Assembly (NCBI GenBank): GCA_002633005.1
Contig: NMRA01000257.1
Coordinates: 216,731 to 280,730 of the forward strand
Direction of reading: 5' to 3'
Length of the DNA: 64,000 bases
Source: Phoronis australis
Lineage: Eukaryota > Phoronida > Phoronidae
In this document: one piece after another, positions 10,539 to 25,500 of the stretch
Numbering within the stretch: position 1 is the stretch's first letter
How the letters are laid out: each line of letters begins with the position of its first letter
Notes under the pieces: model-generated
The model's input: only the letters and a program-made list of their open reading frames with translations
Told to the model about the DNA's origin: nothing
Databases searched by the model: none
Program-made: the position numbers and the translations under genes

Positions 10539-13500
10539 TCACGTAGGCTTTGAAGTATAGTCTGCACTGGTTAACAGGGAAAAGGCCAACACCTCCACTG
10601 AAAAACAAAAACAGATGCAGCTGTGATTGTCCTTTCTCAGAGATCAATCATAACTCCAAGTAATGTCCAAAAAGGTTGACAGAACAAAGTTTTAATAAAT
10701 TGTTAACTTGACTTAGAATCCTGTTTGCTGCATTAAGAGACAAATCTTCAGTGTTGGAAAAATAAAAATTTTAGTAACTAGAATGTCAATATGCACACAC
10801 ATTGGTGAAACGCCAACAGAATGCTATGAGGAGTGCTCATTATTTTAATGAAGTAAAACAAGAATTAAAATTAGGAAGCACTATGCTCATTGTTTTGCTC
10901 ATTTGTGAGATAGTGCAGCCACCAACTTGTTCAATTCACAAGTTTCTTCGCATGAATCACAAAGGTCACACTATGTTATAAGGTGGCGAAACTTGATTTC
11001 TTGACATGAGCCTATCAACTGTTTTGTGCAAATCCAATAAAAGATTTGGTGAAGCAACGTAATTCAAAAGCGTGATTGGTGAGGGAATCATGAAGATTTC
11101 CCGTAAAATAATCTTAATCAGCAATATGCACTTTCATAGCAACACAGCTGCCTGATTTCATGAAGGGTCTGAACAGTTTACGAGATACAGCTGCAGATGC
11201 CGGACAGATGTGTGGACACCAGACAGAGATGAATCCAATAGGCAACCACATGCGCACATGTGGGTACATAAATAATACAAGAGCAACGCGGAGCGTTGAA
11301 ATGCGCCCACCATTGCACCGCATACGGTATCCTTCTAGGGTTGTTTATTGGTACCATAAAGTGGCCAGTAGAGGGCATACTTTGCAAAATGGAAAGGCAT
11401 GGTCATTGTCTCCTCAATAGGCTAGGGGCAAAATGTGAGTAATCTTCATAATACAAGCACATCCTATACACCAGTTGCTTAAAGCACCACAGAAACATAG
11501 AATTAAAAACAAATTTACCAACATACGAGATTAGCACAGCATTAGAATGCCAGAAACAAATTTCTACTTGGAACTTTTCCTTCACAGTCACGAAGTAACA
11601 CAAAGTATACACCTGAAGACCTATGAAAATACAGAGGTCAATGTAAAATACTAAAATTGCCACTAGAGGCAAATACTAAAATTGCCACTAGAGGCATACC
11701 GGTAATCAGAATCATCCTAAAGTCGTCATCGTCCGTTGTCAACATCACATAAATACACTTGCTAAATTTAGTAAAGATCCTGCAAACGGTTTGGGAGATA
11801 CAGCCATGGGCGCAAAAAAACAAAACTGCCACTAGGAGGCGCCACAGTAGTCCAAATCGTCTGAAAATCATTGTCAGCTGTCTTCCTTATAGTAAGCACA
11901 TACACGCCAATTTTCACAATCATCCTTTGAGCGGTTTGGTTGATAGAGGGGTGGACGCAAAAATACAGACTCGAAAACAGTAAAAATGGCCACTAGGTGG
12001 CGCAAACTACGTCGAATCCATCTGAAAACAGTAGGATAGCGTCATCTCACTAATAGGTGCCTACATACCAAATTTCATGAAAATCCGTTCAATACTTTTG
12101 AAGATACAAAGGTAAGCGTAAAAAACTAAAATTGCCACTAGGGGGCACACCGGTAGTCGGATCCGACCAAAAGTCGTCATCTTCCGTTGTTAACATCATA
12201 TAAATATACTTACACAATTTGTAAAGATCCTGCGAACGGTTTAGGAGATACAGCCATAGGCGCAAAAAAACAAAACTGCCACTAGGAGGCGCCACAGTAG
12301 TCGAAATCGTCGGAAAATCATCGTCAACCATCCTCTACATAGTAAGCATATACATGCCAATTTTCACAATCATCCTTTGAGCGGTTTGGTTGATAGAGGG
12401 GTGGACGCACAAAAACAGACTCGAAAACACTAAAAATGGCCACTAGGTGGCGCAAACTATGTCGAATCCATCTGAAAACGGGAGGATAGCGTCATCTCAC
12501 TAATAGGTGCCTACATACCAAATTTCATGAAAATCCAATAAGGACTTGTGAAGATACAAAGGTAAGCGTAAAAAAATTAAAATTGCCACTAGGGGGCACA
12601 CCGGTAGTCGGATCCGTCCAAAAGTCGTCATCTTCCGTTGTTAACATCATATAAATATACTTACACAATTTCGTAAAGATCCTGCGAACGGTTTAGGAGA
12701 TACAGCCATAGGCGCAAAAAAAACAAAACTGCCACTAGGAGGCGCCACAGTAGTCGAAATCGTCGGAAAATCATCGTCAACCGTCCTCTACATAGTAAGC
12801 ACATACATGCCAATTTTCACAATCATCCTTTGAGCGGTTTGGTTGATAGAGGGGTGGAAGCACAAAAACAGACTCGAAAACAGTAAAAATGGCCACTAGG
12901 TGGCGCAAACTATGTCGAATCCATCCGAAAACGGCAGGATAGCGTCATCTCACTACTAGGTGCCTACATACCAAATTTCATGAAAATCCGTTCAGGACTT
13001 TTGAAGATACAAAGGTAAGCGTAAAAAACTAAAATTGCCACTAGGGGGCACACCCGTTGTCGGATCCGTCCGAAAGTACGCACATGCCGTCCCATTCATG
13101 AATGGAACATATGTGCCAAATTTCATGAACGTATGTCAAAGGGTTTTGGAGACAGAGCAGCGGACGCCGGACGGACGCCGCCCGGACGGACGGACAGAGA
13201 TGACGGCATAATGCGTCCACATATAAATATGTGGGCGCATAAAAATGAATAAATTATGTGACTCAAATTCCTGGTATACAAAGTGTTGCACTTACAATGG
13301 GGGAATGATCCTCTCTTGATGACATTATTGAGAAAAGAAGAAAGAAACTTCAGACATCTGTTGAACTCTGCCTCCATCTCAGAGACTGACTCCATGCTGC
13401 AGTGGAAGTACACACCATTACATTACATGTATGACCCTATTAAAATGCTTGTGTATTTAGCCAAGTATCTGCAACACTATAGAATGTAATACAGTGAGAG

Positions 13501-16500
13501 TATATAGTTTCTGCAACACTATAGAATGTAATGCAGTGAGAGTATATAGTTTCTGGAACACTATAGAATGTAATGCAGTGAGAGTATATAGTTTCTGCAA
13601 CACTATAGAATGTAATACAGTGAGAGTATATAGTTTCTGGAACACTATAGAATGTAATGCAGTGAGAGTAAATAGTTTCTGGAACACTATAGAATGTAAT
13701 GCAGTGAGAGTATATAGTTTCTGCAACACTATAGAATGTAATACAGTGAGAGTATATAGTTTCTGGAACACTATAGAATGTAATACAGTGAGAGTATATA
13801 GTTTCTGGAACACTATAGAATGTAATACAGTGAGAGTATATAGTTTCTGGAACACTATAAAATGTAATACATTGAGAGTATATAGTTTCTGGAACAAGAC
13901 AGCCTGAAGACTTTGATACTTCACTTAATACTACTATCGACTGAGTTACATGACCACACCTTAAGAAAAAATGTAGCAAAAAAAGTATGGTACGTTCACA
14001 GCAAAATAACAAGTTGAAGCATTCAAAATGAAATCTCAAATACAGTTTTCATATTGTTTCATTTTCGTTTAATGCAAATTTCCATTATTGTGATAAAATC
14101 ATAATAATACTATATTTGGTAGCTCCTCTTGCAGAAGAGGATCACTTAAAATGATTCCAATGCAAGTTTTGATGAACAGTGCATAAACCACAATTTCTAA
14201 AAGTTTCAATTGAATCCAATCAGCCACTACTATATAATGCAAACAAAAATATAACTTACACCCGATAATAATTTCTGACATTGTTAAAAGCAATACCTTA
14301 AGTTTGTTACAATTCTTTAAACAAATCTTTTTTAAGACAACTGCCAACCTTCGTGGATTTCTCTCCCATTTCATATAACTTTTCTAATATCCACTGGGAG
14401 CAATGTACAATCAGTGAGATGACATGACAACTCTAAAAAGGCAGACCTTGGCCCAATGTTTGCCACCCAACTCTAACTTTCCGATTCCCTGAACGAATTG
14501 TACAGAAATGGAAATCAACTTCTACCATTTCAAGAGAAATTTGTGTGGTATACTTACTTGGTATTTAGGTTGGAATTTTGTTGGTGGGTACAGATGAAAT
14601 TTCAAGGTAACTGTTTAATAATTCAGTTGAATAATGATAACTATTTCACTAAATAGTGTTCTCGAACAAACCTGATCTGATCAAGTCCACTGTCCCAAAG
14701 TGTTTGGAAGGTCGGTGACAAGTTTAACACTTTCAGAACAGCCTCCTTGACAAAGGCCACTTTCTTGTGTAGTAAACAGCGTTCGTGGATTTTGGACACG
14801 TAAGCACTGTGTACTGTAATCACTTGGTCCAGGTCTGTGGCACTCTCCAGTTCTGATTGAAACTCCAGACCTGTACTGTGAAGTATCTGGGAACAACAAC
14901 AACAACACAATATAAAATGCCAATAGAAGGCAAAACAAGAGTCGTACTCAATGTAAAATCAACATAAGCCATGCTCAACCTTCATGACAATCCTTCAACG
15001 ATCTCGGCTGATATTGAGGCAGGCACAAGAAACAACACTGCCACAAGGGGCATGGCAGAACTCAGATTCTTCCAGAAATCAACACCAGCCATGCTCTCCC
15101 CACAAGAAAATAAATCCATCAAAAGTTCATGAAAACCCCTCACCGAACTAGACAGATAATGAGGGAGGTGCAAAAAATAAAACTGCCACTAGGGGCATAG
15201 CTGCAGTATTTTGATCCATCAGAAAATCAACGCCTGCCATTACAGAGGCAGATGCCAAATATGGAAAAAAGATTTAAAACTGTCATCTGAAAATAATCAA
15301 GTCACATCCACATTTTGTTGCAAACATAACTGCTCAGTTTCTTTGACAGCCGACCACGGATTTGGCAAATATAATAATAATAAACAACAAATTGTCTATG
15401 GGTGGCATAGCAGTAGCTAAATTTGTTCAAAAGTCATTCTCATCCATCGTCACATTCACATTAGGAATAAACGGAACGCGAACTAAATTTCTCGAAGATC
15501 AACCAAGGGGTATAGGCGATAATGAAAGTATTAAACGCAAGTTTTAAAATACCAAAAATAAATGTTAAACAACATACCCTCGTCATGATATAATTGTGCA
15601 AACTGTTGACAAAATGAAGAAGTCTCATGCGGAACAGCTGAATTCTGTGTGCAGCAGCCAGAGGAGTATTTGCGGCAGAGGTGTCAATCACACTGTGCTT
15701 GGTTACACCCTTCGTCTCCAAGTCTAGAAAAATAAATCACTGCAAGTTTTCATTTAAGTCCTCACATTTTCAACAATTTGCTGGACAATTGCGGTTACTT
15801 AATAAATAAAATATAAGTTTGGTTTCAATTATTCAAAAAATAAGCGCTGCAATTTGCATGTTTTAATCCTTTTTAAAGTTTATGTTGAAATCATTTTAGT
15901 TTGATTATCACATTTAAATTACTTTTGATCAATAATTTATCATATTTACGAGCACAGTGTTTACATTCTACAACTAAATACTCACCACAAAAGCACAACT
16001 CATCCAGGCAATATTTGGCACGTTTGATTTGCAGCAAGAATGTAAATATTTCATTGTAAGCTTTCTGGCACCTTGAATTGATGACAGTATCAATGGGCCA
16101 TGGTACCTTGTAGTGCAGGCTGAGACCAGACAATGCAGTAATGGGAGACTTTATTCTCTCCTGTGACACCGCCGTCTCAACACCAACCACAAGACTGGAA
16201 AGATTGAGAGATCTTGGTGAGAACCAGCAATTTACTGAACAAAGCAGTCTTGTGAAACTAATACCGTTGTTTAAGTCATCTACTTTAAAACGCAGTTTGA
16301 AAGGATTAGTAATCTCACGAGTCACGTATTTCCGAAGACAAGAGACAACCTAGCTTATGATCTCAGTATAAACTGAACACAAGGACATGGGTATCATACC
16401 TCCCACTTTAACACTTGCACTCTATGACCAAAATTTACCTTAAGTTGCTTTTTACAAAGGACTACATTGGCAGCATCCTTAAACCTTACTTAAAAGCAAG

Positions 16501-19500
16501 ATCAACTAATTAACATATCACCAGTGTTTGCCCTGTTCTTATTTGACAGCTGATCAATTGGAGGGGTCGTTTATGGTGTTTTTGATATGAAATTAAAGGT
16601 TTTAAGCACTTTAACTCTACCCACTCCAACATTTGCATCGTACACCTCATACCCACCTACTGATCAGGTGTTGATGATGTTCATACAGCGCCTCCTGGAG
16701 GCTAACATTGAGTGACGACATGTCCTGCCAGGGTTCATGGAAACGCAGCTACAAGAGAAAAACTAATTTACAAAAAGCATATTAATTAAATATTCTATTT
16801 GCACAATTTATACAACCTGCTTTGAGGTGGTGATGTAATAACATCAATTCTAAAGCCTATTGATTTATTTACACCAACTTCTAACTTTAGCTGTTGATAT
16901 TGGAACGACATTTCAGTCATTCCTCAGGTCATCTTTGGGCGTTGCAGTATTCTTAGAATGAACCAGAGTATTTGATACACTCATGTAGGTCTATGACGAA
17001 CACTTATGTTAGCTATGCTTGGGGTACGGTGGGATTTGAAACGAGGACATTTGGTTTGTTAGCAGAGCACTCATACTACTAACAAGTGCTTTATAAATGA
17101 TTCCATTTATTACTGAAAAGCTTAAATTAACATAAATTATTAAAAGCTCACTGTAGTAATAAAGCCCATTGGGGATGAACTTACCTTTTCAAACAAGTCT
17201 CTGTAGAAATCATACATGGTGTCACCTGACTCCATCAGGAATATACTCTGAAATATTGTAAAGAGTGACCATCAGGGACTGCAAGCAATGAAGACGACAC
17301 ATAAGTCATGAGACCAGTGGTGTAGTGGAACCAGTGGTTTCCTGGGGCCAGTGGTGTTGTGGGTTGTCCTGGAACCGCTGGTGTACCAGGACCGGTGGTG
17401 TACCGGAACTGGTGGTGTGCTGGGACCAGTGATTCTGCTGGGACCGATAGTGTACCAGAACTGGTGGTGTACTGGGACCTGGGTTGTCTGGGACTAACGG
17501 TGTCCTGGGACCAATGAGTGTTGAATATAATTGTGAGTTGTGTTGGCCTATCTCTACAGAGGAGGCTTGCTTCAAAACATAAGCAAATGAAACTAAATAA
17601 AACATACCATGAGAATAAAATGAGGTATTGCACTACATAGTACTTAGCAGATAATCTATAGGTGCGAAATGTTCAGTGAATCAGTAAAACTCTGGCTGTG
17701 GAGGCCACACATCTTCCATTTTAGTGAGTGAATGCCTCCACACTAAAAAGAAATGAAAAATAAGATAAAAACATTTAAAAAGAAATCTAAAATTGCAGTG
17801 GTCAGTTGGGGTAGATTTATGATGACCTTACCCTCATTGTAGCCATATGTTGCAGTAAGCTGTACTCAGTCTTAAGCAGTCTCAGTAAGTGTGTACACAC
17901 AGCCTGGTATCGCTCAGTAATGTGAGGGTACAAACAATCTTTGAGAAGCACACGGATGGGAACCAACGATTCTGTGGTCAGCTGACCTAAAAGGCTAGAA
18001 ATGGTTCACTGATTAATGATCTAAAAGTAAAAAGGTTTACATGTACCTAGCAGTTGGAAAACCCAGATACAACTTCTTATTGTGCCTTATGGTCAACTGA
18101 ATGAATAACTCAATGCATATGTCATTGAATGACCTTGCGCAGTCACATTTGACCGATCTTCATAGAAAACGGAAACAGATTTAATGTCAAATGTAAAATG
18201 TCTTTAGTCTGAATCTTCTCAATACAGTTCATCGATGAAAAGACAAAGAAACATGTACAGTAATATAGTACGTAGGAGGTGCAAACTGTCAAACATGTGA
18301 AACAGTACAGCACAAACTGTCAAACATGTGAAACAGTACAGCACAAACTGTCAAACATGTGAAACAGCAGAGCACAAACTGTCAAACATGTTAAACAGTA
18401 GAGCACAAACTGTCAAACATGTGAAACAGTACAGCACAAACTGTCAAACATGTGCAACACTACAGCACAAACTCCAGCCAGGAAAGGATAGCTAATGGAA
18501 TACCAAAAACATCTATTTTACTAATTGACTTTGCATCAAAAAGGGGTATTTTGCAAAAACAGAGGTGAGACATTTTCACAAAAATGTGGGTCTCTTTCAT
18601 CAAAAAGAGGTGTGGCTCTTTCACAAAAGGTGGGACCCTTTCACAAGAGGTAGGGCTCTTTTGAAAACTTGTATTACTGCCTGCAGTGCCCTCAGTCAGC
18701 AATGGGCTTTTATGATGTGTTGCAAGAGTAAGGTTTCTCACTTCTGTTGACAACCAATCAACTTGAAATAGTTTGAAGGGCCCTTCAAAGAACCAAGACT
18801 GACAAAATAATTAAGTCTTACCCACATTTTGCACAAGTACCAGACATGCTAAATGATCCTGGAAAAGTCGCCATGGAGGATTTGTAACACATTTCAGAAA
18901 TCCACAGTAAAGTAATAATTTCACATAATCTTTAAGTTAGTTAATACGAGAATAGTAGTTATGCAATTGACCACTAGAGGACTCACACATGGAGTTCATC
19001 TTTCTCATCAAGCAAGGGTTCAGCCTGGAAACATCGCAGGTTGAGGATAGCTTTGAAGTTAAGGTCCAGCAAGAGATCTCTGATGCCCTTCAGCTTCATC
19101 TGATGTTGTACTGACTCCGTGAACACCGTGACAGGCTGGTCGTGTGTTGTTGGCTGTGCAGGGTTTGCTGTCTGATGGGATGAGCCGAGGCAAGTAAGCA
19201 GTGAATGAAGGAACTTTGAGTACAATGGCATTGTCTTGCTGTCTGTAGATGAAGAGGATACAAAAAAGTAAAAGACAATGTGTTGAATGTGCTGCAAATG
19301 GGCAGGTGAACACCCTAAAGTGCTTACTAAATTGGGCAGTCTGAAAAGTGGGAGCATGGCAGGCAACAACACAAGTATTTCAGTAACTTAATAAGTATCC
19401 AGTTTACTAACCCGAGCAGTGAACGCTTATTTATAAAATGTTCTGGGGTGACCACTTAGCGGAGCACGGGCAAATGTTTATGGAATATTACTGAATACAT

Positions 19501-22500
19501 TTGAAGTTCACTTACAACAGAAGCCCATATCAAGCCATTATGCAACATTAACACTTAAAGACACAATTGCCTGTGTGTGCTGTCTTATCAACGATCCACA
19601 AAGACCATCCCAGATTCATCAACTGGTCCAAATTCACTGACGACTCAAAACTTGTGGCACCACTAAGAACTAACCCACAACCTCTGAGAGGCGACCAAGA
19701 CTCATCAGCATTTCCATAGACTTCCCAGCCAGAATGATCTTATCCAGAACTGGTTGCAAGAAACGAGGAGCCCAGCTTGTGGTGAAATATTGTTCCTTGG
19801 ACAACTGTTCCACTGTGGAGTCAGTCGACTGTTTAGTTAAGTGTAGAGTGAAGGCACTCTCCCAGAAGGTCTCGTCCAAAGACTGAACACCAGCGTTTCT
19901 GTTCAAAAATATGAAGCCCTAGACAGTACACAAACTAATAATTTTTAATGGTTATTACAAAAACTGCAATGTACAATAATAAGAGTTTAACCCAGAAAGC
20001 GCTAGAAAGCATTATATCTGATGTAAGAGACAGTATACACCTATGAATGCACATCTTCCTGAATTTAAGTATTTCTTGTAATGATGTTCTAATGTACAGA
20101 CTAATAATGTGAGAGAATACAAATGTCAATACATGTCTTCCTATATTGAATAGTTAAGGAAATCTTAAAATGACATGCCTCCTTCTGTCCAGGAATTAAA
20201 AAAAAGCCTTAAATTTGACAACTTTTACACAGAAGTTGCTCGTGGTCCAATTACATCAGCCGTGAGCAGACCACAAGAATGGTTCCATAACACAATATCT
20301 TACATAACACATTTAAGCCCACCAAAAGCATATGGAGGGCATAACATAGTAATATGTAATCAAAACACGTTGAACAGAATCATACATACTTTTGAATAAC
20401 AAACTCTTTATATGGGTCCAGAAGGTTTCCATGAGTAATCCATTCGTCCGCAATATCCAAATATGGTCGGCTGGTCTGGATCCAAAGTGGAAGCAGTAAG
20501 CTCACCTGAGTGTTGTAATAAGATGTAAGAGATAGTGAGGCAATCTGTGTAAATAATTAAAAGTTAGTGCGTTTCCTTCTCACCTAGAGCCTTTTAAAGA
20601 AAACCATGACATACATCACTTATCTCCTACAACTTATTCTCTAAATTTTCCAAGTCAAGACTGCAACTAGTTTTTACAATTAAATACAATTTAGAGATCA
20701 TCTACCATTGATATGAAATGGCCAGTCTTAGATGGGGAGGCCAACCAGTCAACATTTAAAGTGACGTTAAGCCTGTGCTTTCTGTCACTTACCACTATAA
20801 AATTGATTTGTCTTGTTCCTTAACAGTAAATTAACACTGAGTTTGGAAAGAGGAGGCAGTGCCGCCTAGTGGGATAAGTGTCCACTTCCTTTGCTCAAAG
20901 TTGAAAGGTTCAAGTCCCATTGGGGCACACGGCTAGACCCTTCAGTCAGGTTTCCAGCTCCTCCTCTCGGTTTTGGCAAATGAAGCATAAAAATGGTTCC
21001 AGATCAATGCAGTGGGATGCAGCGGGCTGCGCTCGTCTAATACAATGTGTACCAGACCTCCAGTAACAATTACTTTAAAGTTTTAGTTTAGAAAGAAATG
21101 GTCATCACGGCATGACCTGACATTTTATAAGCTCAGTCTGAAGACATAATAAACGATCATTGAAGCAATGAAATTACCTCCAATTTGACTAAGGAACAAT
21201 TTGAGACCAATTTTATAATGGTTTACTAAGTAGCGTAAATCAAAAGTTGTTTCTTGTGACGGAAGGCAGGTTCATAACCGCTTTAGAGTCAAGCCAATAA
21301 AATGGAATTTTGAGAGACATTTCTTTTACTTGACGAATAATCTATTTGAGGACGGAAAATATTTTCCAGTCGGGTAATGGAAATGTTGGATACAAAGTGT
21401 GTACAGTTGAGTAGTGGAACATCTGGTTGTTAATTTGCAAGTTTAGTCTGTGAGTAAAAAAATCTTTTAACATGACATGTTTTTAACTTGCCAAAACAAA
21501 TGAAGCTGCATCCTTAAAACATATGTGGTCCCCCTCGACAATTCCTCGCTTCTCCGAGAGACTTGCATTACTTCCTATCACTTCAGCAGTACGGAGACTT
21601 TATAAGGCTTTAGTTATGAACATGCCATGTCTAAGCAATACTGAGACTATGTGGGGATTACCCTTCTACCATGTCTTATCAGTCCTGAGATTGTACAGTG
21701 CTCACCATCTGTTGGTTAGTTGAGAAGTCATCCCACTCCAGAAGTATGTCGTACATGACACTGAGTAGGTGACAGGCCTTCCTTGAAGTACTCCAGCCAT
21801 CTTCACACTCTTCAATGCCCAATTGGAAAACGACCTGCAGGGCATCCAGCTCCTTCAACCTATCACTCAACCGTTGAAGAAGAAAAGACAGAGAGACTGG
21901 TTCGCCTGGGAATAAACATTCAAATTTTGATGACCATTTTCACACATCACATCAAACACTATTTAAAGGTGTCATAAACCACTATCTGGAGTCAAAAACA
22001 CCTACTTTCTTTGCAGGCTGGCATAACTGTACTTTCAAAACAATGTCTTCGTATTATCTTTTGTTTGAATTGAAAATAGTTACAATAAATCACCCGGAAT
22101 TTCCCCGACAGTCACACTACACTGGCCACTGAAAACGGCCAGCCACAACAAGCAATAACCACGTCTAGAAATTATATCTAATTAGAGTGAAGAAGAGTAT
22201 GAGACCAGTTTTATAACAGTATGTGGCCAAAATCAAAAGTTGTTTTTGACAGAAGGGGTTTGTTGCCCCTTTTAAGGTAAATTAAGAATCTTAATGGAAT
22301 TTTGAGAAAAATCCAAAATTCACACATTGTAAATTTTATGCGCATGATATGCAAGCTGTTTGGGATGACTTCAATTAAGAGACAAATCTTTATCGGCCAT
22401 TTTCAGACTTGTTTGATTTTTGATGCTTTTAGCAGATTTGAACATCAATTTCTTTTAAGTGTGTGGGTCACTTTGCATAAAATTTCATATTCTAGTTGTT

Positions 22501-25500
22501 TATGGTCTATGGGTGAAAGAAACATGTCTCATATTTTTGATTTTCTTTTGAACAATGGAGATACTGGCTGTCAAAAACGAAGATTTGCCATATTTTAAAA
22601 GGACTTAGATGGCTAATACTTCTGTTGTTTTGGAATTAAAAATATGAGACGAGGATCTCTGTATATAAAATTAACAGCTCAAACACGAAGTCTGGGTTTT
22701 TTAAAAAATATGCTCAAGACAAAGATGACAGATTTCACAAACAATTGCTCGATGTTTTGAAGCCTAAAATAAGATCACAGTTATTGAGTATTGAAAAATT
22801 GTTCTTTTTCGGGTATTAAAGGGGTTGACAATGGGGGAAATGCTTTTATATAATAATACTGAAAGAGATAGAAAAATAGCTTTTTAGACACATTTAAAAA
22901 TAGAAATCATGTAAAATGACATTTACTTTGCTCAATTGTAGTCTTTTCAATGCCTGTAAGAACATCCTTGAATGTCTTGAGGTAATCAGACAGTGCAGCA
23001 GCAAATGCCTGATATGTTTGGCAGGAGTCCCTGGAGGTGGCGTTGTCAGTGATGAAGGTTTGGAGGCGTTGGACAATGTCCCCGTATGAGGCTAGAATGG
23101 TCAGCAGGTTGTGCAGTGAACTCTAAAAGACAGCATAAGCAGTGAGGGAAGTAGTGGGAGGCAAAAATGAAACACAAATCACAATGTTTATTACTGAGAC
23201 ATGTTCATTAAGGCGGGCGTGCTCTCTTCCTGAACAACTTAAAACAAATGAGTGTTCAGAAGTGTAGGTAAATGTTTGCAATTCCTCTCAATAGGAAGTT
23301 TGCTTAGAAAACCACGACCTTAGACTTTCAAGGTGATTACCTTGAGCAAAGACAAAAATTCTAAGTGGTATACATTGGAAGTACACAAAGTATGCATGGC
23401 AAGATTGTAGGAGGTAATTTTGTAAATTTGGTACAGAATTAAATAATTCGATTTAAAGGCGTAAGCTTGCTTTGTATTGATTATCTTTCTTTTTTCCTGA
23501 ATTGAGTGCACGCTGTCATTCATTTGCAAGCTCTCACATTAGGCAGGTGCTCCCTGCTGAAAAGGCCTTTGGAGATTTCTACAAAACCCATTCCGGACCA
23601 AAAGTCAAATCCAAATATATGTCTGTCACATGTCTGTCACGGTGGAATAAAAATGAATTCATATCTTCTTATGCCATCAATTACGAAAGCTATAGACTAT
23701 GCCAAAGCATTGTTGACACCTCCTAAGAACAGATTGTAATGAAATACAGTGACCAAAAACTCGGTTTGTTTAACCTCGTGAAATTGGAGAGTTCAAAGGT
23801 TCAATCATGTACTTATTCTCCAACTATGCGCCCTGGACTTATTTACATCTTTCCCGTAAATGCCCAGTAGTGCCAAGCTTATATAAGGAAATTTCAGCCA
23901 ATCCCGTGCTTGAACTATAACACAATGTTCGATGTCACATTTTTAACTCAAAATAAGAAACAATCTGTGAATTAATTGGACAGAAACCTGCGGAATAGAT
24001 TTAACGAAAAATACATATTAAGTGGTTTGGAAATATCACTAGTATCATTTGCATTTGATGTTCACTTACCCCAGTAAGATGAGACAGAATCAGATTTTCT
24101 TTGACTGCAAAATGACTATCAACAATATCGTAGATAAACAAATCTTTCGCTCCTGACAGCATCCTAAAATGAAAATAAAAGCCATTACAGTTCGACAAAA
24201 ACGTGGGATTGCACAAACGGCAGTCAGAAACTTGGTTTAAGTGAGATAATCAAACCAATTAGCCCAATTCACATGTTGTAAATAATATCTGACAACTAAA
24301 ATACTGGGGAAAATCACACAACAGAGCGGCTAATACACAGATATATAAGACATTTAGAAGGGGATGTGATACATAAATGTTGCACACCATATTGAGATGT
24401 GAAGATGCTTAGAAGATGTGACCTGGCACACCAGTGACTAAGGTAAACGAAATACTCCTCAGTTTAGCATAGGCTTTATGACACCTTATTTTGATAAATT
24501 TCTTGGTAAAAATAAAGGTTGAGAAGAAACTAACCTCATTAGCATGATCTGTGTTGAACGAAGGTCACAGCACAAACTAATTCTGAACTACTGCTCAATT
24601 TAACAATGATAGCTGCAGTCTTTCAAAACTGAATTACGGTAATTTAGGAAATAATGTTTAGGCGAGACTGCAGCAAGGTCATCAAACTATTTACATGTCA
24701 AAGGTTGTCACAGAGGTCGTAGCATTGAGGAAATGTGGCTTAGCATGAAATCCATGCCAACAAATATAAATATACATGATGATTTGGACATCTACTTTCA
24801 GAGACGAGCCTAAAGAGAACAAAGACACTTACCAAAGTACCTCACGGACAATATGATACTCAGTTAACACTGTTTTACTAAAGACTGAGTGACAAGGGTT
24901 GATGGTTGTCAAGTAATGCTCCCTGAAAAGCAAAAACAAGTAAACTCATTTAACAACTCGTAGAAAATCACATTTCAAACAGAAACACTAAAATGGCTAT
25001 ACAACCAATATGCGAGGAAAGAAAATGGTTACGAAAACATGACAACCAACAATAACAAATATGACCCCTAACATCAAATTATCTGATTTCAAATAATCCT
25101 TGACTAAGCCTCAGGATCTTACCAGTCAACAGCTAAATTACTAGTTGAATAAAAACTAGCATTAGCCAGTGTTATGGCCCCTTTCCAATATTGCACGATA
25201 ACATTCCTTGCTAGCCAGTCATCAGGATCTGCTCTGGGATCCACTGCCATGACTGAAGGGCCATCTCTCACTGAAATGTGACCATGGTCACCTGCAGCAA
25301 GCACTGAGTCTTCAGGTTTGACTTCAAACTCTTCATCATCCTCTGACAACTCATCCTAAACATAAATAAGAGACAATACCAGGCACCAAACACATTAATG
25401 TGATCTTGACCATTTACTCAGAAATACATGGCACCAAACCCAAAGCTGCCATCTTGCCCAACCACCCAGCAAACACCACCCTATACTGAGGAAATTCATT

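Noticed and set aside
13440-14039. Long repetitive open frames on both strands (199, 155 and 137 residues)
   Set aside because: They are created by a 42-bp minisatellite whose length is a multiple of three, and they lie within a TUBGCP5 intron.
17235-17633. Minus-strand Pro/Thr-rich frame of 132 residues, mucin-like
   Set aside because: It arises from the degenerate GGACCAGTGGTGTACTGG minisatellite in a TUBGCP5 intron.
18283-18475. Regular repeat of 31 bp resembling a CRISPR array
   Set aside because: Copies are directly adjacent without unique spacers, inside an animal gene intron. It is a minisatellite.
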